DNA from: Microbispora sp. H13382
GTDB lineage: Bacteria > Actinomycetota > Actinomycetes > Streptosporangiales > Streptosporangiaceae
Direction: 5' to 3'
NCBI RefSeq assembly: GCF_014161445.1
Contig: NZ_JABBXA010000006.1
Coordinates: 310,001 to 374,000 of the forward strand
DNA length: 64,000 bases
Part shown: positions 18,899 to 26,697 of the stretch, one piece after another
How positions within the stretch are numbered: position 1 is the stretch's first letter
Layout: every line of letters starts with the position of its first letter
Notes under the pieces: model-generated
What the model saw: only the letters and a program-made list of their open reading frames with translations
Told to the model about the DNA's origin: nothing
Databases searched by the model: none
Position numbers and translations under genes: made by a program

Positions 18899-20406
18899 TC
18901 GGGCACATTATCGATCTTGCTGGTCGTCCGCAGGTGCCACGTGAGAACGCGCGCGGTCCGCTCGCCCAGCGCGTCGTGCGCCCGCTCGACCAGCGCCGCC
19001 AGCTCGCCGCGGAGCGGCTCGGGGGGTCCCGCGTACGCGGTGGCCGCCTGCCGGGTGAGCCAGTCGTCCACACCGGCCCGGGCCCGCGCGCGGAGCGACT
19101 CGTCCGGTCCGGTCAGGAGAACCAGGTCCGCCTTGAGCCGGTTCCACATGTCCGTCCGGGTGAGCAGCCGGTGGGCCGCCCGCCGTACGTGCGGGGGACG
19201 CCCGCCGTCGAGCAACGGCCACAGCCGGTCCTCGGGCGGGGGCGCGTCGCGCAGCGCCTCGGCGACGTGGCGGACGACGACCGGCGCGGGATCGACGAGC
19301 ATCGCGGCGAGGTCGACCCGCGCTCCCAGGCGGCACGCGGCGCGTACGGCCTCCGCCCGCACACGGGGGCTCTCGTCGGTCAAAGAGGGCAGGACGATCG
19401 GGGCGTCGGCGGGAGTGCCGCACTCACCCAGCCCGGCGACCAGGTGCCGTAGCCCGTGGCCCGGCGGCTCGTCGAGCAGGCGGCGGTAGAACTCCGCCGG
19501 GTCGCCGCCCGCCCGCCGGACCGCCCACTGCGCGGTCAGCCGCACGACCGGGGACACGTCGCCGAGCATGCGCTCCCCGTGCTCCGGCGCGCCGAGCCGT
19601 ACCAGGGCGGTCAGCGCCGTGGCGCGCACTTGTGCGGCTCGGTTCGCCAGTAGCTCCCGCAGCAGGTCGGGACGGTCCATCTCGGCGACCGCCTCCGCGC
19701 ACAGCGTCCGGGAGACGATGTCCTCCTCGTGCCGCGCCGCGTGGATCAGTTCCGCCTCGCCGATGCGACGGCCGTCGAGGCAGGCCCGATAGGCGAACCG
19801 GCGCGTGGGGATGTCGGCGCTGCTCCGCAGGGCCGTGAGGACCTCGTCGCCCGCCCGCGAGAGCGCGTCACGGACCATGCGGACGACCGCTTCGCCGCGT
19901 CGCCGCCCCCCGATCCGTACGGCCACCGGCGCGACGGTTCCCAGGGTGGCACCGGTGGGCACCGCGAGCACCTGGTCCAGGACGTCCGCCGCCGCCGACC
20001 GCACCTGGGCCACCCAGTCGGCGGCCCGGATCACCAGGATCGGCAGCAGCCGCGGGTCGTGGCGCATGGCCGGATGCCGGACGGCGCGCTCCCGCTCGTG
20101 ACCGTCATGGGCGCACGCCGCCGCCAGCACGGCGAGCGGGGTGTCCGGTTCGGGGGGCCTGTGGCGCAGGCGCCACAGCCCCCGCGGCTCAGGCACTGGA
20201 GCGACTGCGGGTGCGGAGTACCACACCGCACGCCGCGCGGTGTCGAGTTCGGGCCACAGCCAGGGCGGGGCCGATGCCAGGGCGTCGAGAGCGCGTTCGG
20301 CGTGCTCGCGATCGCCCGCCGCCTGCGACAGTGCCGTCCACAGGTCCCACAGCGCGTACCGATGGCCCGGCGCGGCCCTGGCGACGAGCGTTTCGACGGC
20401 ATCCAT
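18895..20406 (-). CDS. HEAT-repeat protein, function unknown
   Basis: Protein of 503 aa built largely of HEAT/armadillo-like helical repeats. Helix pairs with a D-x-x-x-x-V-R-x-x-A-A pattern recur from about residue 130 to 430 (for example DWVAQVRSAAADVL, NRAAQVRATALTALVRL, DESPRVRAEAVRAACRL). No enzyme motif, signal peptide or membrane span is seen, so it is probably a scaffold or binding protein. I set the start at the ATG at 20406; an upstream extension would run through the tRNA-like gene and is not plausible. It is translationally coupled to the exported SMI1/KNR4 gene by a GTGA overlap. Confidence 0.8.
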   Translation of the reverse strand: MDAVETLVARAAPGHRYALWDLWTALSQAAGDREHAERALDALASAPPWLWPELDTARRAVWYSAPAVAPVPEPRGLWRLRHRPPEPDTPLAVLAAACAHDGHERERAVRHPAMRHDPRLLPILVIRAADWVAQVRSAAADVLDQVLAVPTGATLGTVAPVAVRIGGRRRGEAVVRMVRDALSRAGDEVLTALRSSADIPTRRFAYRACLDGRRIGEAELIHAARHEEDIVSRTLCAEAVAEMDRPDLLRELLANRAAQVRATALTALVRLGAPEHGERMLGDVSPVVRLTAQWAVRRAGGDPAEFYRRLLDEPPGHGLRHLVAGLGECGTPADAPIVLPSLTDESPRVRAEAVRAACRLGARVDLAAMLVDPAPVVVRHVAEALRDAPPPEDRLWPLLDGGRPPHVRRAAHRLLTRTDMWNRLKADLVLLTGPDESLRARARAGVDDWLTRQAATAYAGPPEPLRGELAALVERAHDALGERTARVLTWHLRTTSKIDNVPE

Positions 20407-20436
20407 CCCATCACCATGATCCACGTTGTGGAGGTC

Positions 20437-20508
20437 CTCGCCGGCCGGGCTCGAACCGGCGCCCACCCGGTCCCAGAGCCGGGCGTTCTACCGCTGAACT
20501 ACGACGAG
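20437..20508 (-). tRNA. tRNA-like gene A, anticodon region CTG with 8-nt loop
   Basis: A cloverleaf can be drawn. The acceptor is CTCGTCG/CGGCGAG (an eighth C-G pair is possible), the D-arm GTTC-AGCGGTA-GAAC, and the T-arm GCCGG-TTCGAGC-CCGGC. The anticodon stem is CCCGG/CCGGG, but its loop is 8 nt, CTCTGGGA. If T33 is conserved the anticodon would read CTG (Gln) with one extra base 3' of it. No CCA is encoded. It differs from the copy at 20526-20595 only in acceptor stem and anticodon loop. It may be a degenerate or specialised tRNA. Confidence 0.55.
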
Positions 20509-20525
20509 GAGGCTCCATCGAGGGC

Positions 20526-20595
20526 ACCGCCGGCCGGGCTCGAACCGGCGCCCACCCGGAGAGAGCCGGGCGTTCTACCGCTGAACTACGGCGGG
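20526..20595 (-). tRNA. tRNA-like gene B, anticodon region CTC with 6-nt loop
   Basis: Tandem partner of the copy at 20437-20508, with identical D-arm, anticodon stem, variable region and T-arm. The acceptor CCCGCCG/CGGCGGT has 6 of 7 pairs. The anticodon loop is only 6 nt (CTCTCT), so CTC (Glu) or TCT would be the anticodon with a base missing. No CCA is encoded. The two copies look like a recent duplication whose differences lie mainly where identity is set, plus the acceptor. Confidence 0.45.
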
Positions 20596-20639
20596 GCCGG
20601 TTCCAGTCTGCTCGCCTGTTCCCCGGCCCCGCCACGGAA

Positions 20640-22061
20640 TTAATCCCTCTCCCGAGGACCGGGCAGGTCGCCGGTCACGACACCGGCCCGGAGCCCGTGC
20701 AGGGCGTCCGGAGCCAGATCGGGCCTGACGGGCCGGCCGCTGAACACCCCGGCCCGGCGCAGCAGGGCCGCCCACACCGGATCGGCGACGGCGACCCCGT
20801 GGACCAGCTCCGGGGTGGGCCGGAACACCGCGACACGACGCTTGGCCGCGGGCGCGGTCCAGCCCGACCTCTCCGGGTCCAGTTCCGCCGTACGGCAGGC
20901 CGCCTCGACGTCCGCACGGGTGCAGGACGCCGTGCCGTCCAGCACCTCCCAGGGCGGCGGCAGCGCGGCCCAGACCCTGGTGCCGGGATCGACGTCGCCG
21001 CCGGTCGAGCGGTGCCAGGCCGCCAGGTCCGCGGCCATCAGCCGCATCGCCTTTCCCGGGCAGGACGCGTCCAGCAGCTCAAGCGCGTTCAGGGAGGCCA
21101 GGCACGCGAGCCACCCGGCGCGGGCGGCGTTGTAGGCCCCCGCCAGGGAGTTCCACGTGCTGGAGTCGTCGCCGGGCCGGACGACCATCGTCGCCCGGTC
21201 CATGGCCGGCCGCCACCGGTCGCCCAGGAGCCGGGCGGCGTGCCGCATGACCGCCGACCACTGACCGAGCAGCCGTCCGCGCTCCTCGTCGGTGAGACGG
21301 TCCAGCACGTCCGGCGTGGGCCGGACCTGGGCGATCATCCACCAGTCCGCGTCGTCCCCGCACCGCGCGAGCAGGACCTCCGCGATCTCGTCGAAGGGGT
21401 TGTCCCGCCCGGAGAGGCTGAACTCGCGGCGCAGTTTGCGGCGCGCCGTGTAGTACGCCACGAAGCAGGCGGCGTCCGGGTCCCTGACGAACCTGTCCAG
21501 GGGGACGCGCGCGCCGAAGCCGGTGACGCCGATCAGCAGCAGCCGTCGCTTGTCCCGCTCGGTCTCGAGAGTGCCCGCCTTCGCGGCGATCCGGCGCAGC
21601 ATCCGGAACCGGCGGTTGTACTGCCGCTTCGACAGGTCCATCCCGGCGGCCTCCCGGGCCTCGCGGTTGAGCCGGTCGGCCAGGAAGTCGCTCCGGTCGG
21701 GCGTCCAACCGATCGAGTGCCCGGCCCTGCTCACGTACGCCCGCAGCGACTCGGGGTCGTCGGGGTCCACCTCCGCCGATCCGCCGAACAGCCGGGCGGC
21801 CACCGCCACCTGGCGCGCTCCGCCGACGGGGCGCGCGTAGTCGTCCGGCATCGAGGTGAACCACGCGGCGCCGCGCGAGGAGTGCCGCGCGGCACGGGCG
21901 AGTACGTTGCGCTCGCGGCCCGTCAGTCGCCCCGCGAGCGCCTGGAGGACCAGCTCGGCGACGTCCTCGGGCCGGCAGCGGCGGTCCAGCGAGCCGTGCA
22001 GTTCGGCCAGCGCCTTCCGACGGGAGCGCTCGGAACCCTTGCGGTGCTTCATGCGCGCCAT
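20640..22061 (-). CDS. hypothetical protein, no recognised family
   Basis: Protein of 473 aa that I do not recognise. The N-terminus is basic (MARMKHRKGSERSRRKALAEL) and most of the protein is predicted helical. Features include a Lys/Arg-rich SKRQYNRRFRMLRRIAAKAG segment near residue 180 and a Trp-rich stretch (DADWWMIAQVRP) near 255. No signal peptide, membrane span or nucleotide-binding motif is seen. Basic segments would allow nucleic-acid binding. I chose the ATG at 22061, near the point where the conserved-looking sequence starts; the upstream frame is antisense to the GNAT gene. Its 3' end lies 45 bp from the tRNA-like pair. Confidence 0.6.
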   Translation of the reverse strand: MARMKHRKGSERSRRKALAELHGSLDRRCRPEDVAELVLQALAGRLTGRERNVLARAARHSSRGAAWFTSMPDDYARPVGGARQVAVAARLFGGSAEVDPDDPESLRAYVSRAGHSIGWTPDRSDFLADRLNREAREAAGMDLSKRQYNRRFRMLRRIAAKAGTLETERDKRRLLLIGVTGFGARVPLDRFVRDPDAACFVAYYTARRKLRREFSLSGRDNPFDEIAEVLLARCGDDADWWMIAQVRPTPDVLDRLTDEERGRLLGQWSAVMRHAARLLGDRWRPAMDRATMVVRPGDDSSTWNSLAGAYNAARAGWLACLASLNALELLDASCPGKAMRLMAADLAAWHRSTGGDVDPGTRVWAALPPPWEVLDGTASCTRADVEAACRTAELDPERSGWTAPAAKRRVAVFRPTPELVHGVAVADPVWAALLRRAGVFSGRPVRPDLAPDALHGLRAGVVTGDLPGPRERD

Positions 22062-22149
22062 GATGTCCGCGAAGCCGCCGGGAATCGATCGGTTATCCGC
22101 GGGCGGAAAACCGCTGGGCGTACGGCCCGCGGCCGGGGAGACTTCGGGC

Positions 22150-22683
22150 ATGCACGACACCATCGCGGCGGGCCCCGTCACGCTGCGGCCGCTGACGGCC
22201 GCGGACGCGGACGAGATGACGGGAGTGCTGGCGGGGGAGGAGCTGTACTCCTTCATCGGCGGAACCGCGCCCACCCTGGCCGAACTGCGCGCCCGGTACG
22301 AGGCGCTCGAAGCCCGCCGGTCCCCGGACGGACGGCAGGAGTGGCTCAACTGGGTCATCCGCCGGGACACCGACGGCCGGGCGGTCGGCTACGTCCAGGC
22401 GACGGTGGTGGACGAGGGGCGGCGGGCCGAGATCGCATGGGTGGTGGGGAGCGCCTGGCAGTGCCGGGGGTACGCGACGCAGGCCGCCACCGCGCTGGCC
22501 GGATGGCTCCGTGACAGGAGGGTCACCCGCATCGAGGCCCACATCCATCCCGATCACGAGGCGTCCATGAAGGTGGCCGGCCGGATCGGCCTGCTGCCCA
22601 CCGAACACGTCGAGGACGGCGAGCGTCTGTGGATCTGGGAACGGCCGGTCCGCACCGCCGGTTTCCGCTCCACGGCCGGGTAG
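22150..22683 (+). CDS. GNAT family N-acetyltransferase
   Basis: Acyltransferase of 177 aa in the GNAT superfamily, RimJ/RimL-like subgroup, transferring an acetyl group from acetyl-CoA to an amine. The N-terminal strand reads VTLRPLTAADADEM. The acetyl-CoA pyrophosphate-binding loop is seen in WQCRGYATQAATALAGWL (about residues 105-122, the Q/R-x-x-G-x-A/G type). The C-terminal part has HIHPDHEASMKVAGRIGL, as in ribosomal-protein and aminoglycoside-like acetyltransferases. It is divergent from the hypothetical gene at 22061 and convergent with the AhpD-like gene across the hairpin at 22683-22710. The substrate is unknown. Confidence 0.9.
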   Translation: MHDTIAAGPVTLRPLTAADADEMTGVLAGEELYSFIGGTAPTLAELRARYEALEARRSPDGRQEWLNWVIRRDTDGRAVGYVQATVVDEGRRAEIAWVVGSAWQCRGYATQAATALAGWLRDRRVTRIEAHIHPDHEASMKVAGRIGLLPTEHVEDGERLWIWERPVRTAGFRSTAG

Positions 22684-22710
22684 CCGGAGGCCCATGGCCG
22701 GGCCCCCGGC
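22683..22710. terminator. bidirectional terminator hairpin
   Basis: An 11-bp inverted repeat with one mismatch (22683-22693 and 22700-22710) and a 6-nt loop starts at the stop of the GNAT gene and lies before the end of the convergent AhpD-like gene. Confidence 0.55.
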
Positions 22711-22726
22711 GTACCCCCGCCCCGGC

Positions 22727-23176
22727 TCACCAGGCCTTGCCGGCCTGCTCCCGGATCGTGTGGTTGATGCGGTTGAAGAAGTTGGTCAGCGCGATGTTCA
22801 GGATGATCGCGGACAGCTGCTTGTCGTCGAAGTGGGCGGCGGCGGCGTCCCAGATCTCGTCGGTCACGCCCGGGGCGCCGTCCTGGATCCGGGTGGCGGC
22901 CTCGGCCAGCGCGAGCGCCGCCCGCTCCCCGTCGGTGAAGAACGGCGTCTCTCGCCACGCGACCACGTTGTGCAGCCGCTCGTCGGTCTCTCCGTGCTTC
23001 TTCGCCGACGCGACCCCGGCGAACACGCACGGGGCGCAGCCGTTGATCTGGCTGGCGCGCAGGTGGACCAGCTCGAGCACGAGCGGGTCGGCGCCACCGG
23101 CCTGGATCGCCTTGTTGAGGTGCTGGATCGCGGTGAAGACGTCGGGGCTCACCGTGCTCTTCATGCGTGCTTCCAT
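22727..23176 (-). CDS. AhpD/carboxymuconolactone decarboxylase family protein
   Basis: Protein of 149 aa of the CMD/AhpD fold. The redox pair is visible as C-A-P-C in SQINGCAPCVFAG (about residues 43-55), with a following His (KKHGE), as in alkylhydroperoxidase-like enzymes. The ATG at 23176 has AGGAG 8 bp upstream. It is divergent from an ECF41-type sigma factor gene. ECF41 sigma factors are known to sit next to and control exactly such carboxymuconolactone decarboxylase-like, oxidoreductase or epimerase genes, so this is its probable target. A role in peroxide or organic hydroperoxide reduction is likely but not shown. Confidence 0.92.
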   Translation of the reverse strand: MEARMKSTVSPDVFTAIQHLNKAIQAGGADPLVLELVHLRASQINGCAPCVFAGVASAKKHGETDERLHNVVAWRETPFFTDGERAALALAEAATRIQDGAPGVTDEIWDAAAAHFDDKQLSAIILNIALTNFFNRINHTIREQAGKAW

Positions 23177-23216
23177 TGTTCCCGCTCCTTCATCGGTTAC
23201 CTGAGCCCGTCCGGGC

Positions 23217-23234
23217 CCGTCATCTCCATGACGG
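23217..23234. promoter_or_regulatory. inverted repeat in the sigma factor/AhpD divergent promoter region
   Basis: CCGTCAT-CTCC-ATGACGG is a perfect 7-bp inverted repeat with a 4-bp spacer, 25 bp upstream of the sigma factor start and 41 bp upstream of the AhpD start. It could be an operator or part of the ECF41 promoters. I could not place a convincing published ECF41 -35/-10 pair. Confidence 0.4.
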
Positions 23235-23258
23235 AGCAGAGCCGAGGAAGGTAACGAC

Positions 23259-24137
23259 ATGCCCCACAACAGTCCCGAGGACCGGGTGACCGAGGCGTTC
23301 GAGGCCGAGCGCGACCGGCTTCGCGCCGTCGCCTACCGGATGCTCGGATCGCACGCCGACGCCGAGGACGTGGTCCAGGAGGCATGGCTGCGGCTGTCCC
23401 GGCAGGAGACCGCGACGATCCACAACCTCGCCGGCTGGCTGACCACGGTGGTCGGCCGCATCAGCCTCGACGTCCTGCGATCGCGTCAGGCGCGCGCTGA
23501 GGCGTCCTACGACAACCGGCTGCCCGAACTCGTGGTGACGGTCGACGACGGTCCCGCGCCGGAGGACGACGTGGCGCTCGCCGACTCGGTCGGGCTCGCG
23601 CTCCTCGTCGTCCTCGAGTCGCTCCGACCGGACGAGCGGCTGGCATTCGTGCTGCACGACCTGTTCGCCGTGCCGTTCGACGAGATCGGCCAGATCCTCG
23701 GCAAGTCGACCGCCGCCGCCAAGATGCTCGCCAGCCGCGCCCGCAGGAAGGTGCAGGCGACCGAGCGGCGGACGGCCGTGGGACAGGAGCAGCGCGAAGT
23801 GGTCCAGGCGTTCCTGGCGGCGGCTCGCCGCGGCGACTTCGAGGGGTTGCTGCGTGTGCTCGACCCCGGCGTGAGGCTGACCGCCGACACTCCCGACGGT
23901 GTGGTCGTCACCCTCGGCGCCACCGCGGTCGCCGCCTCCGCGCGGCTGTCCGCCGGCGCGGCCGCGCGGAGGCGCGTGCTGTTCGTCAACGGCCTTCCCG
24001 GAATCGTGGCCTGGCGCGAGGACGGCGCACTGCTCTCGGTCGTCTCGTTCACCGTCGCCGGTGGCCGGATCACCGGCATCACGGTCGTGACCGACCCCGC
24101 CAAGCTCGCGTCGCTGGACCTGCCGGACCCGGAGTGA
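23259..24137 (+). CDS. ECF41-type (SigJ-like) RNA polymerase sigma factor
   Basis: Sigma-70 family factor of 292 aa. Region 2 (about residues 10-75; RMLGSHADAEDVVQEAWLRL binds core polymerase and the -10 element) is followed by region 4 (about 120-170; ESLRPDERLAFVLHDLFAVPFDEIGQ with a helix-turn-helix). A C-terminal SnoaL-like extension (about 180-285) marks the ECF41 group, in which this domain replaces an anti-sigma factor in modulating activity. The ribosome-binding site GAGGAAGG precedes the ATG. It is divergent from the AhpD-like gene, the conserved arrangement for this group, which points to a small self-contained redox-stress response. Confidence 0.93.
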   Translation: MPHNSPEDRVTEAFEAERDRLRAVAYRMLGSHADAEDVVQEAWLRLSRQETATIHNLAGWLTTVVGRISLDVLRSRQARAEASYDNRLPELVVTVDDGPAPEDDVALADSVGLALLVVLESLRPDERLAFVLHDLFAVPFDEIGQILGKSTAAAKMLASRARRKVQATERRTAVGQEQREVVQAFLAAARRGDFEGLLRVLDPGVRLTADTPDGVVVTLGATAVAASARLSAGAAARRRVLFVNGLPGIVAWREDGALLSVVSFTVAGGRITGITVVTDPAKLASLDLPDPE

Positions 24138-24216
24138 ACGCGCCGGCGGCTCCGTGAAACTTCGCGCGCTCCGGCCTGATTCGATGGAGCCCTGGGCGTT
24201 CCTGGAGGAGGCGGGC

Positions 24217-25173
24217 ATGGAGACGGCGGAGTGGTACAGGTACTTCGCGGAGCGCGAGGTCAGGGGGCACAGCCCGGCCTACGAGGCGCTCGCCCTCGGG
24301 ATTGCCGCAGACCCCGGGCTGATCGAACTGATCGACGGCCTGCCGGAGCCGAAGAGGCAGCCGAACCTGCTGCTCGCGGCGGTGCGCTACCTCGGCGGGC
24401 CGTACGACGAGTTCGGCCGCTTCCGGGAGTGGACCGTACGCCACTGGGCCGAGGTGCGGGAGACGGTGCTCGCCCGAAGGACGCAGACCAACGAGGCGGG
24501 GCGGTGCGCGAGCCTGCTGCCGGTGCTGGCGGCGCTGCCGCAGCCGCTGGCCCTCGTGGAGGTGGGCGCGTCGGCGGGGCTGTGCCTGTACCCGGACCGG
24601 TACCGCTACCGGTACGACGACGGGCCCGAAATCGGGCCGGCCGGGAGCCCCGTCCTGCTCACCTGCCGGACGAACGGGAAGGTGCCGGTGCCGGAGCGCC
24701 TCCCCGAGGTGGTGTGGCGGGCCGGGCTGGATCTCGACCCGGTCGACGTACACGACGACGAGGCGGTGCGCTGGCTGGAGTGCCTGGTGTGGCCGGAGCA
24801 GGAGGACCGGCTGGCGCGGCTGCGCGGGGCGGTGCGGATGGCGAGACAGGACCCGCCGCGTCTGGTACGCGGGGACGCCGTGGCGGCCCTGCCCGGTCTC
24901 GTCGCCGCCGCGCCGGCCGGGGTGACGGTCGTCGTCTTCCACAGCGCGGTCATGCCCTACCTGGACGCCGAGGCGCGGAACCGCTTCGTGGCGCTCGTAC
25001 GGACCCTGCCGGTGCGGTGGATCTCCAACGAGGGCTCGCCCCGGCTGCCCGCACTGGCCGCGAGGCTGACGGCCGGCCTGCCGGACAGGCGGCTGGCGTT
25101 CCTGCCCGCGCTCGACGGGGAGCCGCTCGCGATGGCAGGGCCGCACGGCGAGTGGCTCGACTGGCTCGCATGA
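24217..25173 (+). CDS. DUF2332 domain-containing protein
   Basis: Protein of 318 aa that fills almost the whole DUF2332 family length. The N-terminus has the typical YRYFAEREVRGHSPAYEALALGIA. The middle holds VEVGASAGLCLYPDRYRYRY, a methyltransferase motif-I-like segment (E-V-G-x-S-A-G-L), and later ISNEGSPRLPAL. Family members have no assigned reaction; the fold suggests a SAM-dependent methyltransferase-like domain. The ATG at 24217 follows GGAGGAGGCGGGC, a strong site; earlier in-frame starts at 24154 and 24184 lack one. A methyltransferase gene follows 34 bp downstream, probably in the same transcript. Confidence 0.87.
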   Translation: METAEWYRYFAEREVRGHSPAYEALALGIAADPGLIELIDGLPEPKRQPNLLLAAVRYLGGPYDEFGRFREWTVRHWAEVRETVLARRTQTNEAGRCASLLPVLAALPQPLALVEVGASAGLCLYPDRYRYRYDDGPEIGPAGSPVLLTCRTNGKVPVPERLPEVVWRAGLDLDPVDVHDDEAVRWLECLVWPEQEDRLARLRGAVRMARQDPPRLVRGDAVAALPGLVAAAPAGVTVVVFHSAVMPYLDAEARNRFVALVRTLPVRWISNEGSPRLPALAARLTAGLPDRRLAFLPALDGEPLAMAGPHGEWLDWLA

Positions 25174-25207
25174 GGAGCCCCATCCGGTGGGGCGGATACT
25201 GAGGATC

Positions 25208-25948
25208 ATGACCGTCTACGACGAGATCGGCAGGACCTACAGCGCCGCCCGCAGGCCCGACCCGAGGCTGGCGGCCCGGATCGCCGCCGCGCTCGGGGAC
25301 GCCGCGACGGTCGTCAACGTGGGGGCGGGCACGGGGTCGTACGAGCCGCCGACGACCCTGCTCGCGGTCGAGCCCAGCACGGTGATGATCGCCCAGCGGC
25401 CGCCGGGGTCGGCTCCCGTGCTGCGCGCCCGGGCCGAGGCCCTTCCCCTCGCCGACGGCGTGGCCGACGCCGCCATGGCCCTCCTGACCGTGCACCACTG
25501 GACGGATCTCGCGGCCGGGATCGCCGAGTTGCGCAGGGTCGCGCGGCGCCGCGTGGTGATCCTCACCTGGGATCAGGAGCTCACCCGTGACTACTGGTTC
25601 CTCAGGGAGTATCTGCCCGAGGGCGCGGCGCTGGACGACGCCCGCGCCGCCTCGATCGCCGGCCTCGTCCGGCTGCTCGGCGGCGCGCGGGTCGAGGCAG
25701 TGCCCATCCCGCACGACTGCACCGACGGGTTCGGCGCCGCCTACTGGCGCAGGCCCGAGGGCTACCTCGATCCCGTGGTCAGGTCCGGCATGTCGGTGCT
25801 GGCCCAGCTCGACCAGGCGGTCGTACGGCCGGCCCTGGACCGGCTCGCCGCCGACCTGGAGTCGGGCCGCTGGCACGAGCGCCACCGCGACCTGCTCGGC
25901 CTGGAGGAGTACGACGTCGGATACCGGCTGCTCGTCGCCGACCTGTGA
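25208..25948 (+). CDS. class I SAM-dependent methyltransferase
   Basis: Methyltransferase of 246 aa. Motif I is VVNVGAGTGSYEP (about residues 37-49), the acidic residue after strand 2 is in LLAVEPSTVMI, and the post-motif segment DAAMALLTVHHWTD is typical of the UbiE/small-molecule class. The GAGG before the ATG at 25208 decides the start over an upstream GTG at 25187. The acceptor substrate is unknown. It lies between the DUF2332 gene and two small genes on the same strand, with gaps of 34 and 40 bp, so the four may form one transcript. Confidence 0.9.
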   Translation: MTVYDEIGRTYSAARRPDPRLAARIAAALGDAATVVNVGAGTGSYEPPTTLLAVEPSTVMIAQRPPGSAPVLRARAEALPLADGVADAAMALLTVHHWTDLAAGIAELRRVARRRVVILTWDQELTRDYWFLREYLPEGAALDDARAASIAGLVRLLGGARVEAVPIPHDCTDGFGAAYWRRPEGYLDPVVRSGMSVLAQLDQAVVRPALDRLAADLESGRWHERHRDLLGLEEYDVGYRLLVADL

Positions 25949-25988
25949 GCGGGCGTGGGATCCGCGCACCGGAGGGTAAGGACACCCT

Positions 25989-26354
25989 GTGGACACGGAG
26001 CGGCTGCGCCAGGTCGTGGACGAGATCTTCCACGGCCGTCCCCATGCCACGCGACGCGACCTCTACTCGGCCGCCGCCGCGGACGTCCACGTGCCGGCCG
26101 AGACCCTCGCCCTCCTGAACGAGATCCCCGAGGGCTCCTACAGCCGCGGGGAGATGCTGGAGGCCATCGAGGGAGCCGTACGGACCCGGGACGAGGCGGA
26201 GCGGAGGGCGCGGCCACCGGAGCAGATCACCGCGCTGGAGGACACGGCCGAGGCCGAGCACGCCATCGCCGACGACACCACGCTGGGCGCGCTGATCCAG
26301 GAGAACACCGGTCCTCCACCGGACGCGCCGCGGTTCCGGGAGCCGGGCGAGTGA
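25989..26354 (+). CDS. small DUF2795-like protein
   Basis: Protein of 121 aa, acidic and soluble. The segment ATRRDLYSAAAADVHVPAETLALLNEIPEGSYSRGEML (about residues 20-57) resembles DUF2795, a small helical domain in which a helix, a D/E-L-x-x-x-A segment and a P-x-x-x-Y turn recur. The remainder is charged and probably disordered. The GTG start has AAGGA 7 bp upstream. No function is assigned to the family. It is followed 32 bp later by an IscA-like gene on the same strand. Confidence 0.72.
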   Translation: MDTERLRQVVDEIFHGRPHATRRDLYSAAAADVHVPAETLALLNEIPEGSYSRGEMLEAIEGAVRTRDEAERRARPPEQITALEDTAEAEHAIADDTTLGALIQENTGPPPDAPRFREPGE

Positions 26355-26386
26355 GGACGCGTGAGCAGACACACGGGAGGCGCGTC

Positions 26387-26674
26387 GTGCTGACAGTCAC
26401 CGACCACGCCGTTCAGGCGATCCGCGATCTGATGGTGGGGGAGTATCTCCCCGACGAGGCGGGCCTGCGCATCGCGGCCAAGCCGGGCGAGCCCGCCTCG
26501 CTGGAGCTGTCGCTGGTCAGCGCGCCCTTCTCGGGCGACGAGGTGATCGAGAGAGCGGACGTGCGCGTCTTCCTCGAACCGGAGGTCGCGCAGGCCGTCG
26601 GCGGCAAGACCCTGGACGCCGAGACCGGTCCCGGCGGCCGCCCGACCTTCCGTCTCACCGAGCAGAGCCATTGA
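26387..26674 (+). CDS. IscA/HesB-like protein without cysteines
   Basis: Protein of 95 aa with the HesB/IscA fold signature: an N-terminal LTVTDHAVQAIRDLM helix, a GLRI strand, and a C-terminal segment where the family usually ends with the G-C-G-C pair. A-type iron-sulfur carriers use three conserved Cys. I find none here, so it cannot bind a cluster in the usual way. Such cysteine-free HesB-like proteins recur in actinobacteria without a known role. The GTG at 26387 follows GGGAGG by 6 bp; the larger in-frame ORF upstream is not plausible because of the strong internal site. Confidence 0.8.
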   Translation: MLTVTDHAVQAIRDLMVGEYLPDEAGLRIAAKPGEPASLELSLVSAPFSGDEVIERADVRVFLEPEVAQAVGGKTLDAETGPGGRPTFRLTEQSH

Positions 26675-26697
26675 GCGGGGCGATCACGAGCGGCCGA

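Noticed and set aside
18895..20466. Longer start for the HEAT-repeat protein at 20466
   Set aside because: The added 20 residues would be read through the tRNA-like gene at 20437-20508; the ATG at 20406 is preferred.
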